A DNA stretch of 64,000 nucleotides from Paenibacillus_AA sp045062745 (GTDB lineage Bacteria > Bacillota > Bacilli > Paenibacillales > NBRC-103111), in contig NZ_JBJGED010000010.1 of NCBI RefSeq assembly GCF_045062745.1, positions 62,001 through 126,000 on the forward strand, given 5' to 3'. Each line of letters opens with the position of its first letter. Positions within the stretch are counted from its first letter, which is position 1. This document shows, in pieces, positions 51,111-62,100 of this stretch. The notes beneath the pieces are model-generated. The model searched no databases, was not told the origin of the DNA, and saw only the letters and a list, made by a program, of their open reading frames with translations. A program made the translations under genes and the position numbers.

Positions 51111-52469
51111 TTAAGTCGGGCGGCTGTAACGGCGGCGCAGATAGGCATACACCGTCAGCAGTACGATCAGCTCCGACAGCGGAATCGCGAGCCAAATCCC
51201 GGTCGTCCCGATCCAGTAAGGCAGGGTGAATAAAATCGCCACCATCAGCAGCATTTCACGGGCCACCGTAATCCATGTAGCCATCTTCACCTGATCGGTC
51301 GCTTGGAAATAGGTCATCATGACGAAGTTGACGCCCATGAACAAGTAGCCGATGAAAAAGAGCCGGATGCCGGTAACCGCCAAATCCCGTACTTCCGCGG
51401 GGAACGATCCGAACAGGGAGACGATGCCGCCCGCGAACGTAAGACCGATGAGCAGCACGGCGAGTCCGGTGCCGAACGCGGTCCGCACGGCGATGCGGAT
51501 CGTCGACCGCTGCCGGTCCACCAGCTGAGCCCCGCGATAATAGCTGACGAGCGGCTGAACGGCCGATCCCATCCCGATGAACAGCATGAGCATCACGCTG
51601 TGGACATAGTTCAGAATCGAGAAGGCGGAGACGCCGACCGTACCCGCCCAGCGCACCATCGCCATGTTGTAGCCCGCCGTGAAGACGGCGATCCCGACCT
51701 CGGCGATAAAGCTGGGGAAGCCGATCGTGAACGTCAGCTTCGCCAGCCTCCACGAGGGGCGGGGGAGGGCGAAGCGCAAGGTGCTGTTCGCGCGCCCGAA
51801 ATGAAGGAACAGGACGCCCGCCCCGACAGCCGCCCCGATCACGAGAGCGAGCGCCGAGCCGCCCACGCCGAAATCGAGCACGAACAAGAAGATATAGTTC
51901 AGGACAATATTGATGCCGGCGGTTACGATCAATGAAGCCATGGACAAGTTCGGATTGCCGTCGTTGCGGACGAAGATGCTGAACGCATTCTGTACGGTGA
52001 TGGCGAAGCCGCCGATCAGCATCACGTGCATATACTCCATGACATACGGCATGGTGTCGTCGTTGGCGCCGAGGAAGACAGCCACCGGCTGGCGGAAGGC
52101 ATAGGTGATCGCGGCTAGCAGCAAGGTCAGGCTGAAGATGAGCGTCAGGGAGTGCGTGAAGACGGCCCGTGCCTCTCGAATCTCCCTCGCGCCCAAGTGT
52201 CTGGAATAGAGGGCCGCGCCCCCTATGCCGATCCAAAGCGAGATGGCGATGTAGATCGAGAACACCGGAACCGCGACGTTGACGCCGGCCAGCGCCACCT
52301 CGCCCAGCCGTTGTCCGACGAAGATTCCGTCTACCACTACGTTCACGGACATCATGAACATGCCGATCAAGGACGGGATTAGGTAGCGGACGAACACTTT
52401 GCCCACGGAATCGGTTTCGAGGGATAGTAGTTTATTGTTGTCGTTGATATTGTTGTTGGTCGCTTGCAT
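51111..52469 (-). CDS. MATE family efflux transporter
   Basis: This 452-residue protein has twelve predicted helices in two MatE halves (VRYLIPSLIGMFMMSVNVVV, VGQRLGEVALAGVNVAVPVF; second half VRWAGTVGVSAFSILNYVHS). It belongs to the MepA/NorM-type group that exports cationic drugs by Na+ or H+ antiport. Length matches the family (about 450). It follows the TetR gene by 48 bases in the same direction. Two palindromic operators lie before the TetR gene, so the operon is probably induced by its transport substrates. The substrate cannot be read from sequence. Confidence 0.9.
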   Translation of the reverse strand: MQATNNNINDNNKLLSLETDSVGKVFVRYLIPSLIGMFMMSVNVVVDGIFVGQRLGEVALAGVNVAVPVFSIYIAISLWIGIGGAALYSRHLGAREIREARAVFTHSLTLIFSLTLLLAAITYAFRQPVAVFLGANDDTMPYVMEYMHVMLIGGFAITVQNAFSIFVRNDGNPNLSMASLIVTAGINIVLNYIFLFVLDFGVGGSALALVIGAAVGAGVLFLHFGRANSTLRFALPRPSWRLAKLTFTIGFPSFIAEVGIAVFTAGYNMAMVRWAGTVGVSAFSILNYVHSVMLMLFIGMGSAVQPLVSYYRGAQLVDRQRSTIRIAVRTAFGTGLAVLLIGLTFAGGIVSLFGSFPAEVRDLAVTGIRLFFIGYLFMGVNFVMMTYFQATDQVKMATWITVAREMLLMVAILFTLPYWIGTTGIWLAIPLSELIVLLTVYAYLRRRYSRPT

Positions 52470-52517
52470 GGTGCACCTCTAGATGATATAGACTTAACCG
52501 CGATAACGGCTGGGGGT

Positions 52518-53105
52518 TCAGCTCACCACCGATTCGCCGGGATGAAGCAGCCCTTGCCACAGCAAGGTAAAGGTCGTAGTCGACGCTTGAATGAAATAAT
52601 CGGCGTTGCCGAAAATAAGCTTGGCGGACAACCCTTCATAAATGGTGTGCACCGCCAAGGCGCATTCCTTGGGATCGACGCGAAGGGTCGAATCTCCCCG
52701 TGAAGCGAGCTCCAGCAGATGGAGCAGATGGTGGGAGTAGAGCTCGTACATCGTCAGGAACAGCTCCTGCAGCTGCTCGGGCGGCATGAAGGCCATGAGG
52801 AACATGAGCTTTACGTTCTGATTGTCCGAATAGCGGTCTCGCATCTCGATCACGAATCGATCGAGCAGCTTCCGTAGCGGCACGCCCCTATGCTCGTCGA
52901 AGAACAGGGTCAGGAAGGCGATTTCCTGCTTGGTCGCTTCCTCGTGAATCTCGATGACGAGCTCTTTTTTGCTCGCGAAGTGAGCGTACATCGACTGCTT
53001 TTTGATGCCGACCTCGTCGGCGATTTCCGCCAGCTTCGTCCCTTCGAATCCGTACTGCAGCAAATGGCTGACCGCGACTTTCTTGATCTCATCTCTTCGG
53101 TTCAT
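52518..53105 (-). CDS. TetR family transcriptional repressor
   Basis: This 195-residue regulator has the TetR helix-turn-helix (residues 5-50: IKKVAVSHLLQYGFEGTKLA, VGIKKQSMYAHFASKKELV) and a variable alpha-helical C-domain with a ligand pocket. It lies first in a two-gene operon with the MATE pump. The two palindromes at 53138-53155 and 53205-53222 upstream are likely its binding sites. Probable local repressor of the pump, relieved by drug binding. Confidence 0.9.
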   Translation of the reverse strand: MNRRDEIKKVAVSHLLQYGFEGTKLAEIADEVGIKKQSMYAHFASKKELVIEIHEEATKQEIAFLTLFFDEHRGVPLRKLLDRFVIEMRDRYSDNQNVKLMFLMAFMPPEQLQELFLTMYELYSHHLLHLLELASRGDSTLRVDPKECALAVHTIYEGLSAKLIFGNADYFIQASTTTFTLLWQGLLHPGESVVS

Positions 53106-53137
53106 CCCGCGCGCCCCCCTTCGGAAGTCTTTATTTT

Positions 53138-53155
53138 ACCTGACTACGGTCAGGT
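53138..53155. promoter_or_regulatory. TetR operator 1 (ACCTGAC-TACG-GTCAGGT)
   Basis: A 7-base inverted repeat with a TACG centre, just upstream of the TetR gene. It shares CTGACTA-(C/T)-(G/C)-GTCAG with the site at 53205. Confidence 0.65.
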
Positions 53156-53204
53156 TAGTATGTAGGGTATGATAACACGGATGTTTGCCTGAAATCAACA
53201 AAAA

Positions 53205-53222
53205 AACTGACTATCGTCAGTT
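53205..53222. promoter_or_regulatory. TetR operator 2 (AACTGAC-TATC-GTCAGTT)
   Basis: A second inverted repeat of the same type as the site at 53138-53155, 67 bases further upstream. Two similar dyads suggest cooperative binding or control of two promoters. Confidence 0.65.
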
Positions 53223-53384
53223 AATTAAGTGCAAGCGTATGAATTCCATGAGGTCAGCTGCGAGACCCATCCCTCGAATGTCTGCTCACCCACGTTAGCA
53301 TATGATTACTTGTCTGTACTCCCACCTTAACTCGTGCTCCCACATGTGTCGGATGACCAATCTGCGCGCTATTCTGAGCCACAC

Positions 53385-53580
53385 CGAGGCAGAGGGAAAA
53401 CCTCCCCCTCTTTGAGCGCGATCGCTCGCCTAGGGCGATGGGAGAGGGAAAAGCTCCCTCTTTTTTGGGCGGTTTCTTCCGGAATGGGGCAGTTTCGGAC
53501 AAAAGTGAGGGAGGTTTTCCCTCTCATGACGCGAAATCGGGCATTTCCGGGCAAAAAAGAGGGAGAAAATCCCTCTCCAT
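53385..53580. repeat. Cluster of GAGGGA...TCCCTC hairpin repeats (cluster B)
   Basis: At least four short near-palindromes around AGAGGGAAAACCTCCCTCT, at about 53391-53413, 53441-53465, 53502-53525 and 53556-53577, in both orientations. They match cluster A at 903-1098. No gene is visible from 53223 to 53644. Confidence 0.65.
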
Positions 53581-53644
53581 GGGACCTCCCCCCTCGATCT
53601 TCATGTCCGCGGCATATGCTCGCTGTCCAGCCCTCCAAACACAC

Positions 53645-55918
53645 CTACAACTCCTCCTGCTTCATCTTCCGGAAGTCGGTCGGGGTGATGCCCATGAACT
53701 TCTTGAACATGCGGTAGAACGAGTTCATGTTCAAGTAGCCGACCTGTTCGGCGATGTCCTGGATGCGCAGGTCCGTCTGGCGGAGAATCTCCGCCGCCTT
53801 CTTGATCCGAATCTCATTCAGCGTATCGATGAAGTTGTTGCCCGTCTTCTCCTTGTAGTAGGTCGACAAGTACCCGGGCGTGATGTTCAGCTTGCCGGCC
53901 ACGATATCGAGCGTGACATCCTTCGTATAGTGGGTCTCCATATACTCGAGCGCGAAGTGGATGATCGGATCGCGCTCCTCGCGCTTGGAGCGGATGAGCC
54001 CGCACACCGTGGCGAGCCGCGCCCCCAGGGCGGCGGACAGCTCGTCGACGGTATGCAGCTGCACCGCCGCCGAACGCGCAGACCCCGACCGACCCCCGTC
54101 GCCCAGCTCCTCGCCGGGCAGCTTCAACACGGCCGCCACCTTCTCCAGCTTCTGCAGCGTCTCCTCGCCGAACCGGCGGAACCGCTCGGCATCCGCGTTC
54201 TTGCGGCTCAAGTAGGCGAGCATGCGCTTCAGCGTGTGCACCGCTTCGGGCTCATTGCCGGCCTGCACCTGCACGTCGAACTCCTGCTCGAGTCCGGATG
54301 GGAGGACAATGCGCACCTCGTCCGCCGGCGCTTCAAGCATCACGTACGTCTCGTCGTTGAACGGCCGGCGGCGAATGCGCGCAAGCGTCTCTTCATAAGC
54401 CGTCGTGAAATCGGCGTCGCTCTGATAGACGGGACTGACGGCGATCGTGAGGAAGAAGTAGCTTTTGTCGATGTCCATCACGTTCTTTACCTGCGCAAGC
54501 GCTTCCGTCAATCGAGCGTCGACGCCATCCGTATACACCAAAGTAAGAATCTGGTTGTTCTCGATCTGGAACGTATGCGACCCTTCCAGCCGGCTTCCCA
54601 TCATGTACTGCAGGAACTCGCGGATGAAGTAGATCGAGCGGTGCTCTTCTTCCTTCAATTCCTCGTAGAACCGCAGCTTGAACGACAGCTGGAACAGCAC
54701 GAACAAATACGTCCGGTCCTCGCCGCCCGCATCCATCCTTTCCCCCTCCGAGGATTGGAACGGTCCCGGGATCCGCTTCAGCTTGTTAATGAACGCATAG
54801 TAGAGCAGATGGTTGTTCTTCAGCTCCAAATCATGGTGAGCCGCCTCGGTCGACTGCAGCATACGCCCGACATTCTCGCGGATCATCTCGAATTCGTTGC
54901 CATTGTCGGTAATCGGCGTTTTGGCGTTCATTTGGCGGATCGTATCAACGATTTTTTTGACCGGATTGTTGAACCGCACCGTGAACAGCACCGAGATGAC
55001 CACACTAAGCAACACCGCCAGGGCGAGCAAGCCCAAGAGCGTGAAGTTCAGGCGTACGATTTGCGAGGAAATGCTTTTGTCCGGCACGACATTGACGTAC
55101 GTAAGCCCGCTGTCCGGGCTGCGGGTGTAGAAGTAGTAGCGGTGGTCCAGCAAAATGTAACTCCGGTCCTCCGGAAGCGCCGGAATCTGCGCCAAGTCGT
55201 CGCCGTGCGTGAACAGCGGGTTCCCATGGGCATCCAGAATGAACAGCGAGTCGTTAATCGACTGGTGGTACGCGTTGAAAAACTTCTCCGTATCGAGAAA
55301 ACCGAGGAAGACGAAGTTCGGATACAGATTGCTTTGGACCACAAAAGGCAGCACTAGCCCCGTCTTGGGCGTGGAGATCGAATACGTCGTCTCCGTGAAC
55401 GTCGAGGCCGGATACAGCTGGAACCCTTGCACGCTCTCGAACTGCTGTTTCCAGAACGTAGAAGGATAGCGCGTATTGTGATAGTACTGCGAGAACATAA
55501 GGGAGGCGTCGGCCCCCATCGTTTTCTCCAGGACGAAGCCGCGCTTCGATGTATAGACGAACAAGTTGTCCAGATACAGGAGCGGATTGGACACCGTATT
55601 CTGAAGCTCGTTAATGACTTGCTTGGCCAATATGTAGTCGATCTCCGTAGCCTGCTCCAGCGCCTGCAGCTTCCCGTTCATGAAGAATCCGGAGACCACG
55701 TTGCGGATGAGCTGCAGATGCTGCTCCATATGCTTTGTCGTCGTGTTCAGGTTCGATTCGTTGTACTTGATGATCTCATTGCGGATGTTCGTCCGGAAGA
55801 AGGCGAAGGAGAAGAAGTTGAACGAGACGAGGAGCACGATGACGGCCATAAAACCAAGCAACAGCTTGATAAAAATCGATTTGGTGCGAAGCCTCAGCTG
55901 CAGAAGCCGGTTCATCAT
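53645..55918 (-). CDS. Membrane-bound AraC family regulator
   Basis: A 757-residue protein. The N-terminus (SIFIKLLLGFMAVIVLLVSF) and a second helix near residues 290-315 frame a large extracellular dCache-like sensor (about 45-285). A HAMP-like and long coiled linker follows, and the last 100 residues are an AraC double helix-turn-helix (LDIVAGKLNITPGYLSTYYK, IQDIAEQVGYLNMNSFYRMF, KFMGITPTDFRK). This one-component layout is common in Paenibacillus near polysaccharide genes. GGAGG precedes the double ATG; the first at 55918 is used. It is divergent from the giant lyase at 56131, which it probably controls. Confidence 0.88.
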   Translation of the reverse strand: MMNRLLQLRLRTKSIFIKLLLGFMAVIVLLVSFNFFSFAFFRTNIRNEIIKYNESNLNTTTKHMEQHLQLIRNVVSGFFMNGKLQALEQATEIDYILAKQVINELQNTVSNPLLYLDNLFVYTSKRGFVLEKTMGADASLMFSQYYHNTRYPSTFWKQQFESVQGFQLYPASTFTETTYSISTPKTGLVLPFVVQSNLYPNFVFLGFLDTEKFFNAYHQSINDSLFILDAHGNPLFTHGDDLAQIPALPEDRSYILLDHRYYFYTRSPDSGLTYVNVVPDKSISSQIVRLNFTLLGLLALAVLLSVVISVLFTVRFNNPVKKIVDTIRQMNAKTPITDNGNEFEMIRENVGRMLQSTEAAHHDLELKNNHLLYYAFINKLKRIPGPFQSSEGERMDAGGEDRTYLFVLFQLSFKLRFYEELKEEEHRSIYFIREFLQYMMGSRLEGSHTFQIENNQILTLVYTDGVDARLTEALAQVKNVMDIDKSYFFLTIAVSPVYQSDADFTTAYEETLARIRRRPFNDETYVMLEAPADEVRIVLPSGLEQEFDVQVQAGNEPEAVHTLKRMLAYLSRKNADAERFRRFGEETLQKLEKVAAVLKLPGEELGDGGRSGSARSAAVQLHTVDELSAALGARLATVCGLIRSKREERDPIIHFALEYMETHYTKDVTLDIVAGKLNITPGYLSTYYKEKTGNNFIDTLNEIRIKKAAEILRQTDLRIQDIAEQVGYLNMNSFYRMFKKFMGITPTDFRKMKQEEL

Positions 55919-56130
55919 GGGCAGCCTCAGCCCTCCTCTGTCCGAAATGAGAATCCAGGTCCCGGTCCGGGCATGTGTCGGTTCATCGAATCTCTCCCAT
56001 ATTTACGAATGGCCCCGATATAGGAGAGAAACCGGTAGTTTCGCCACTAAACAGCCGGAAGTAATTCCTATAATATAGGATTGCTTTGGAAAAGCATAGT
56101 GCTAAAAAGTAGAAGGAGATGAGGCTATTT

Positions 56131-59100
56131 ATGGTTCGGAAGTCCGGAAAAAGGGGTTGGCTCGTGTTCCTGTCCCTCTGGGTGTTCCTCTCCTCTTTCG
56201 GAGGGGCTCCCATGACCGCAGGGGCGGCTGGGACCGCCGCGCCGGAGCAGGTGCAGACGCTCGGCGCCGGCACGCCGCCGGTACCGCCGGCTGCGCATCC
56301 GCGGCTCTTCGTGCGCACGGCGGCCGACATCGCCGAGCTGAAGGCGAAGACGACGGCGGCGATCATGCAGCCGGCATGGAATGCGGTGATGTCGAGCAGC
56401 GCGCTCAGCGCGGCGAATCTCGACGTCATCAAGGCGAAGGCGCTCCGGTACTTGTTCGGAGACGGAGCGGCCTACGGCCAGCAAGCGATCCAGCTGTTCG
56501 ACAGCTACGTGAAGAGCTTCAATAATGCCGGAGCCCGGGAAATCGGGCACATGCTCGTGGCCGGCGCCATCGTCTACGACTGGTGCTACCCGCTGCTGAG
56601 CGAGACGAACAAGACGGAGTGGAACGCCTTGTTCCGGACGCACGCGGAGAAGATGGAGATCGGCTACCCGCCGGACCTGCAGGGAGCCATCAGCGGGCAC
56701 GGCGCGGAGGATCAAGTGCTGCGCGACCAGCTGAGCTGGGCCGTCGCCGTCTACAATGAGCACCCGGAAGTATACAACACGGTGGCGGGCACGATCTTCA
56801 GCCGCTATATCCCGGCGCGCGACTGGTATTATGCCGCCGGCAAGCATCAGCGGGGCGACTCCTACGGACCGTATACGATGACGAGCGACTTCGTCTCGGC
56901 GCTGATTTTCAAGAAGATGAGCGGCATCGACATCTACGATGCGAGCCAGCGCAATATGATGGACTATTACCTCTGGGGGCGAAGACCGGACGGCAGCCTG
57001 CTGCGGGACGGGGATTCCACGGAGGATGACCAGCACCCGTACGGGCAATATTGGCGGGCGCCCCTGCCCTGGATGACGGCGGCCGGGTTGTACAAGGACG
57101 GCTATCTGCAGGGAGAATTCCTGCGCAACTACAGCGGGGCGAACGGCACCGGCACGAACGACGGCGGGAAGCTGGATCCCGTGCTGGAGCTGGTCTATGC
57201 GGATCCGACCGTGCAGCCGAAGTCGGTGAGCGATTTGCCGCTGACGAAGTATTTTGGCTCCCCTCAAGGGGCGATGATCGCACGGACAGGGTGGACCGAA
57301 GGGATGAATCTGCAGTCCAAGGATGTCGTGGCGGACATCCGCATGAACGAATACTACTTCGCCGGCCACGAGCATCTCGATGCAGGTGCGTTCCAGATTT
57401 ATTACAAGGGCGCGCTGGCCATCGACTCGGGCAACTACGGCCTCTACGAGACGCCTCACCATATGAACTACAGCCGGCGGACGATCGCGCACAATGCGCT
57501 GCTCGTCTACGACCCGAACGAGAAGTTCGAGTGGCATGACAAGACGCCGGGGACGTACACCGATCCGTTCGATGGCGGAGCGACGAAGCCGCTCGGCAAC
57601 GACGGCGGCCAGTTCTGGCCGAATCAGGCGTACGAGCCGTACGACCTGAACGACATCCTGAATCCCGCTAAGGGCTACAAGCGAAGCGAGGTCGTCGCCC
57701 AACAGATCGGGCCGGATGCGATCGAACCGGACTTCAGCTACATCAAAGGCTACTTGACGGATAACTACAAGGCGACCAAAGTAAGCGATTACAACCGGTC
57801 GTTCATGTTCCTGAACTTGAAGGACGACGTTCACCCGGCGGCGATTATCGTCCACGACAAGGTGACGTCGACCGACCCGAGCTTCAAGAAAACATGGCTC
57901 CTGCACAGCATGGAGCAGCCTGTGGTTAGCGGCAACACGACTACGATCGAGCGCACGACCGACGGCTACAACGGCAAGCTGGTCAACACGACGCTGCTGC
58001 CTTCCGCGCCGGTCATTACGCCGGTGGGAGGACAGGGACACGAGTTCCAAGATTACCAAGGGACGAACTGGCCGGAGACGGACAAGGCGACGAGCTCGAG
58101 CGAGCTCGGAGCGTGGCGCATCGAAGTGTCGCCTTCCCAGCCGGCTCTGACCGACACGTTCCTGAACGTAATGCAGGTGTCCGACCGCGGCGTCACGCCG
58201 CTCGCAACGGAGCGGGTCGAGTCCGCGGAGCTCGAAGGCGTGAAGATCGCCGACCGCGTCGTGCTGTTCAGTAAGAGCGGCGAGAAGCGGAGCGGCGCGA
58301 TGACGTTCAGCGTCGCGGGCAGCGGCAGCGAGCGCTTGCAGTTCGCGATCGCCGATCTCGCCGCAGGCGGCTGGACGATCTCCGGCGCGGCCAGCACGAC
58401 GGCCAGCGTCAGCGCCGAGGGCGGTGTCCTCAGCTTCACCGGCGGCGCCGGCACGTACACGATCGCGCCGGCCGGAACGCCGCCGCAGCCCGGCAGCGAC
58501 ATTACCGCGTTCCATGTGAACGGGCATGCTGGCGCATCCGTCATCGACACGACGTACAAGTCGGTGTCGTTCCAAGTGCCGTACGGCGGCAGCCTGACCG
58601 GCCTGACGCCGGACATCCGCGTGTCGGCGGGAGCGACGATCGCCCCGCCATCGGGTACGCCGCGCGACTTCGGCGTTCCGGCGGCCTACACCGTGACGAG
58701 CGCCGCCGGCCAGACGGCGACGTGGACCGTGAGCGGCACGGTCAATCCGCCGAGTGCCGCGAAGTCCATCTTGTCGCTGACCGTGCCGGGCCAAGTCGGC
58801 AGCACGGTCATCGAAGAAGCCGCGCGTACGGCGACGTTCCGCCTGCCGTACGGCACGAACGTGCAGGCGCTCGCGCCGGTCATCGCGGTGTCGCCGCTTG
58901 CGACCTTGGCGCCGGCCTCCGGCACGGTGCGCAATTTCACGCAGCCGGTCACCTATACGGTGACGGCACAGGACGGGTCGCAACAGACGTATACGGTGCT
59001 GGCGGTGCTGGATCCGCCTAGCGGGGCGAAGGCGATCACCGGCTTCACCGTGCCGGGGCAGCTCGGCCCGTCCGTGATCGACGCGGCGCAGCGCACGGTC

Positions 59101-62100
59101 AAGTTCACGCTGCCGGAGAGCTCGGACGCGACGGCGCTGACGCCGACCGTAACCGTGTCGCCCGGCGCGACGGTGCAGCCTGCCTCCGGCACGGCCGTCA
59201 ACTTCACGCAGCCGGTCGTGTACACGGTGCGCGGCCAGGACGGCTCGACCGCGGACTGGACCGTCACGCTCGAGCGGTCGGCGGCGTGGCCGTCGACGAT
59301 CGCGTTCCAGCCGTTCCCTCTCGGCACAGGGAACACGGGCAAGGTCGTCGCCGAGTTCGACATGACGCCGCTCAAGCCGCTCGACCCGAACGGGGTGAAC
59401 TCGCTGATCGGTTATGCCGACAGCTCGGCGGTCATCGACGGCTATCCGAAAATTCCGATCTCGATCTATTTCAATCCCGAGTCTAGTATTTTCCAAGTGC
59501 GTAATGGAAATGCCTGGTCGAATTCGGCGGCGATCCCGATCGTTGTGAACAAGAAGTATCACTTCCGCCTGAAGGTGGATTTCACGGCCGGCACCTACAG
59601 CGTCTGGGTCACGCCGCAGGGCGAAGCCGAGAAGCTGCTGTTCGCCGACGCGGCGTTCCGGATCGGCGCGACGCCGATCGACGACTTGGGCCAGCTGTTC
59701 CTGAAGAGTCTGGGCGAGGACCGCTCGTTCATCGTCGAGAACCATTCCGTGACGAAGGACGTCTGGAAGTCGAACATGGATTTCGGCCGTTCGGCGTACA
59801 GCCTCGGGCAAGCTTATACGGGCAAGGTGAAGACCGAGTTCGACCTGACGATGACGGCGGACATCAACAATACGGTCAATGCGATTCTCGGTTACCAATC
59901 GTTCACAGCCGACGACGCCACGATGGCTTATCCGAAAATCCCGCTGTCGCTCTACTTCGATCCGGGCTCGACTCCGCCGCGGTTCCTGACGAAGAACGGG
60001 AACAACACGAACGCGGAGAATGTCGTGCCGATCGTGAAGAACAAGAAGTACCATTTTGAATTCGAGATCGATCTGCCGGCCAAAACATACAGCGTGTGGG
60101 TAACCCCGGAGGGCGGTACTAGAACGAAGCTGCTCACGAACGGCGTCTTCCGGACGAACTCTGACCCGATCACAAACATCGGGAAAGTGTACCTGAAATC
60201 ACTGGGCAGCGACGACGTCTACTACGTGGAAAACCATACGGTTACGCCGCTCACGACAACACCGCCGGCCGAGCCGCTCAAGCTGGCACAAGTGACGACG
60301 GTGGGCACGTCCAAGGTAGAGGATGTGTCCGCAACATCGGCGAACACCTATGTGCTGGGCTTCGACGGACCGGTGGCCTCGGTTTCTCCGGGGGCGTTCA
60401 AGGTGCAGAGGTATGGCGGCAGCTGGGCCGACTATACGACCATCCGTGCCGCGGAAGTGATAAGCGGCACTCCGACCAAGGTGAAGCTGACGACGGCTCT
60501 GCCGCTCACGACCGATACGTACAATTATCGGCTCGTGCTTCTGAACCCGTCGCTCGTCAAGGGAACGGCGGATCAGCCGCTCTCGCTCAGTGCAGGAGCC
60601 ATCTTGAATACGAACTTCGACCGCGTCCCGCCGGTCGTAGCGAGCACCGCTGCGCAGCAAGCGAATGGCAGTGCAGTACCGAACACACTGGACGTGACAT
60701 TCTCGGAGCGCATCATCGCCTTCGACAAATCCGACTTCGTGCTGAAGGACGGCAGCGGGGCCGTCATCCCGGCGGACACCTATATCGTCGAGCGTTCGAA
60801 GCCCGACACGCTGAGCTTCATCCTCGATGCGGCCCAGCCTGGGCAGCTTGCTGTTAGCGTGAGCTGGCCGAGTGCGCAGTACGTGCAGGACGCGGGCGGC
60901 AACAAGCTCGTCCCATCGACGGAGACGCGCACGGTGAAGATCCCGGTCATACAGCGCCCGGCAGCCGACGGGAACGCGCTCAGCCGGATCTGGGCGGTGA
61001 ACGACGGCGAGACCGTGAAGCGCGACGATCTGAACAACCCGAACCGCGACGGCAACTCCGTCTGGGACGGCAAGAAGATCCGGCTGTTCGGCGGCCGCAA
61101 CGAAGTGCTGGCGTTCCAAGTGATCGTCGAAGCCGGTACGAAGGGCATCGACAACTTATCCCTGTCGCTCCCGGAGCTCTCGGGTCAGGGGAACGCCAAG
61201 TCCGGCCGGATCGCCTACAAGGCTCCGACGATCGACCCGACGGACTATGTCGACCGGCCGATCCAAATTTTCAGCGAGAACTACATGAACGTAACCGAAC
61301 CGACGCAGGCGGGATGGATCGTGCCTTCCTCCGGACCGGGCTCTCTGCCGGGCGCACTCGGCTGGTTGCCGGTACAGCTCGTGCCGGAGAATGCGAAGCC
61401 GGGCAAGGGGGGCTTCCCGCTCCAGGTGGCTCCGCAGCAAAACCAGGCGCTGTGGATTGACATCTATACGGCCAAGGATCTCCCGATCGGGAAATATGAG
61501 GGCACCGTAGCCGTAACCGTTGACGGTGCGGTCCATACCATTCCGATCGAACTGGACTTGATGGACTTCACGCTGCCGGACGAGAACAGCATGGACGCCA
61601 TGATCTTTTATGAAGGCGTGCAGACGGATGTGTTCCATGGCAAGAACATGGATGCGCAGTACAACCGCCTCGCTCACCGCAATCGGGTGGAGTTCGTGAA
61701 GGCGTACGACCCGGCTGCGGCAACGGCCGAGATCGGCCGTCTGAACGGCTCGGACTTCACGGCCGCCCAAGGCTACGACGGACCCGGCGCCGGGGTCGGC
61801 AACCATGTCGTCCCGCGCACGTTCTACGGGCCGGGCACCTTGTTCGACACGCCGGCTTCGGCCGCCGCGACGTCGAACGAGTGGATGATGTTCCTGCGCG
61901 ATACGTTCGGCGCGGACGCCAAGAAGACGTTCGCCTACATGCCGGATGAGCCGTCCGATCCGCTGACGTTCTCCTATATCCGGAGCATCGCCGGCCATAT
62001 CAAGGCGACCTCCGGAATCGGCAAGGAATTGCCGGTATTTGTCACCTCGGGCTATAATGCGGAGCTCGATCAAGGCAATCTGATCGATATCTGGGATGGG

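Noticed and set aside
53438..55357. + strand 639-residue open frame
   Set aside because: Antisense to the AraC membrane regulator; Arg/Val/His-rich shadow.
56125..60054. Minus-strand 1309-residue open frame
   Set aside because: It lies opposite the real giant lyase gene and is an Arg-rich, low-complexity shadow caused by GC-rich codons.
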